Of a stretch of 64,000 bases of DNA, positions 63,619-64,000 are shown piece by piece. The notes below the pieces were generated by a model. It had not been told where the DNA came from. It was given only the letters and a program-made list of their open reading frames with translations, and did not search any database. The position numbers and the translations under genes were made by a program. The DNA is from Rosettibacter primus (GTDB taxonomy: Bacteria; Bacteroidota; Ignavibacteria; Ignavibacteriales; Melioribacteraceae): positions 306,884 through 370,883 of the forward strand of contig NZ_JAYKGK010000002.1 in NCBI RefSeq assembly GCF_036860675.1, given 5' to 3'. Each line of letters begins with the position of its first letter. The stretch's first letter is position 1.

Positions 63619-64000
63619 TTCATTTCCTCTAAATTATAAAGATTTGTTTATTAATATAAAACAAATTTTAAGTTTTCTCAAAAGTTATTCTCATTTTAGT
63701 GACATTCATCAAAAAAATTTTTGGGGAAAATACTGAAATAAACACTATTATTAAACACTGTAGAAAAGTTACATTAAATCCATAAAGAACTCATAGTATT
63801 TCTTTTTTTAACCCTGTTATAATTTGAGCGAAAATTATTTTGTTATTCTGAAGTGTCTCTCCAAAAGATGGACAACTGAGATTCTTCCTCGCCTTTGGCA
63901 AGTCAGAATGACAATACCACTTTCCCTGTTGTTCTGAGGAGTCCACCGTTATTCTTTTCCCCTGTCATTCTGAGGAGACCGCTGAAAGCGGGCGACGAAG
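63619..64000. other. Upstream region of the secreted protein and inverted repeat copy
   Basis: The first about 220 bp are AT-rich without a clear gene and should contain the promoter of the secreted-protein gene. From 63842 to the window end the sequence consists of GTCATTCTGA-family elements, in inverse orientation to the block at 57.3-58.1 kb. Confidence 0.7.
63842..64000. repeat. GTCATTCTGA-family elements, inverted copy of 57397-57519
   Basis: A unit from 63842 (GTTATTCTGA) ends at 63911 with TCAGAATGAC, and another starts at about 63964 (GTCATTCTGA) and leaves the window. Positions 63878-64000 are the reverse complement of 57397-57519 over 123 bp with only a few mismatches that I could count, including the stretch between units. 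Confidence 0.85.

Overview
The window is AT-rich (roughly one third G+C by eye) bacterial chromosome, densely coded on both strands. I read it as a member of the Bacteroidota/Chlorobiota group, most likely the Ignavibacteria. The main support is a secreted protein at 62017-63618 that ends in a type IX secretion sorting domain with the YPNPFNPST motif, which is abundant in that class. A Chlorobium-like 2[4Fe-4S] ferredoxin, a GH97/GH130 carbohydrate complement and many PAS histidine kinases fit the same picture. No rRNA, tRNA, phage, insertion sequence, plasmid function or CRISPR array was recognised. The taxonomic call is inference.

Layout. 1-4.5 kb: a minus-strand run of a YidD-like exported protein and two paralogous TPR/membrane proteins, then rlmN and two small exported proteins. 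4.6-7.9 kb: divergent katG and oxyR, whose OxyR keeps both redox cysteines. 8.2-10.4 kb: an acetyltransferase and a compact unrecognised operon (lipoprotein, small helical protein, two-helix membrane protein, and a 30-residue in-frame tail cut off by one TAA codon). 10.9-15.6 kb: transketolase, ferredoxin, thioredoxin, an inositol-phosphatase-family enzyme and Sua5. 15.7-30 kb: PAS kinases, an M24 peptidase, a PAP2 protein, a GH130/GT4 pair, a REC-(NMT1-like)-CheW fusion, a NicO-like metal transporter behind a doubled palindrome, a GlmU-like nucleotidyltransferase and rpsT. 29.9-38.7 kb: queE-queD, sirtuin, TPR protein, YhaM-like nuclease, a NusG/UpxY-like factor, a hybrid kinase and an NtrC-type two-component pair. 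38.8-41.3 kb: a MuiA-like protein and a fatty acid hydroxylase-family protein.

41.3-49.0 kb is a one-directional sugar cluster: GT-B-like transferase, SpsF-type cytidylyltransferase, class III aminotransferase, SDR, KdsC-like phosphatase, a NeuB-type synthase without its SAF domain, and a GH97 glycosidase translationally coupled to it. The gene set suggests synthesis and CMP-activation of a nonulosonic (sialic-acid-like) sugar by an atypical route, because NeuC and a typical NeuA are absent. 50.4-57.0 kb is a complete Rnf locus (rnfC-D-G-E-A, apbE, rnfB, then rseC), coupling reduced ferredoxin to NAD and an ion gradient; ApbE would attach FMN to RnfG and RnfD.

The last 7 kb hold a non-coding stretch packed with structured repeats, an 1142-residue multi-PAS kinase and the type IX-secreted cohesin/cadherin-like protein. 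Two dispersed repeat families stand out: about 85-108 bp elements with ends like TAGAACAC...GTGTTCTA, and about 100 bp elements with perfect ends GTCATTCTGA...TCAGAATGAC. A 123 bp segment of the second family occurs in inverted orientation at 57.4 kb and at the window end, bracketing the last two genes.

The least familiar material is the 8.9-10.4 kb operon, the REC-NMT1-CheW fusion and the nonulosonate-like cluster.
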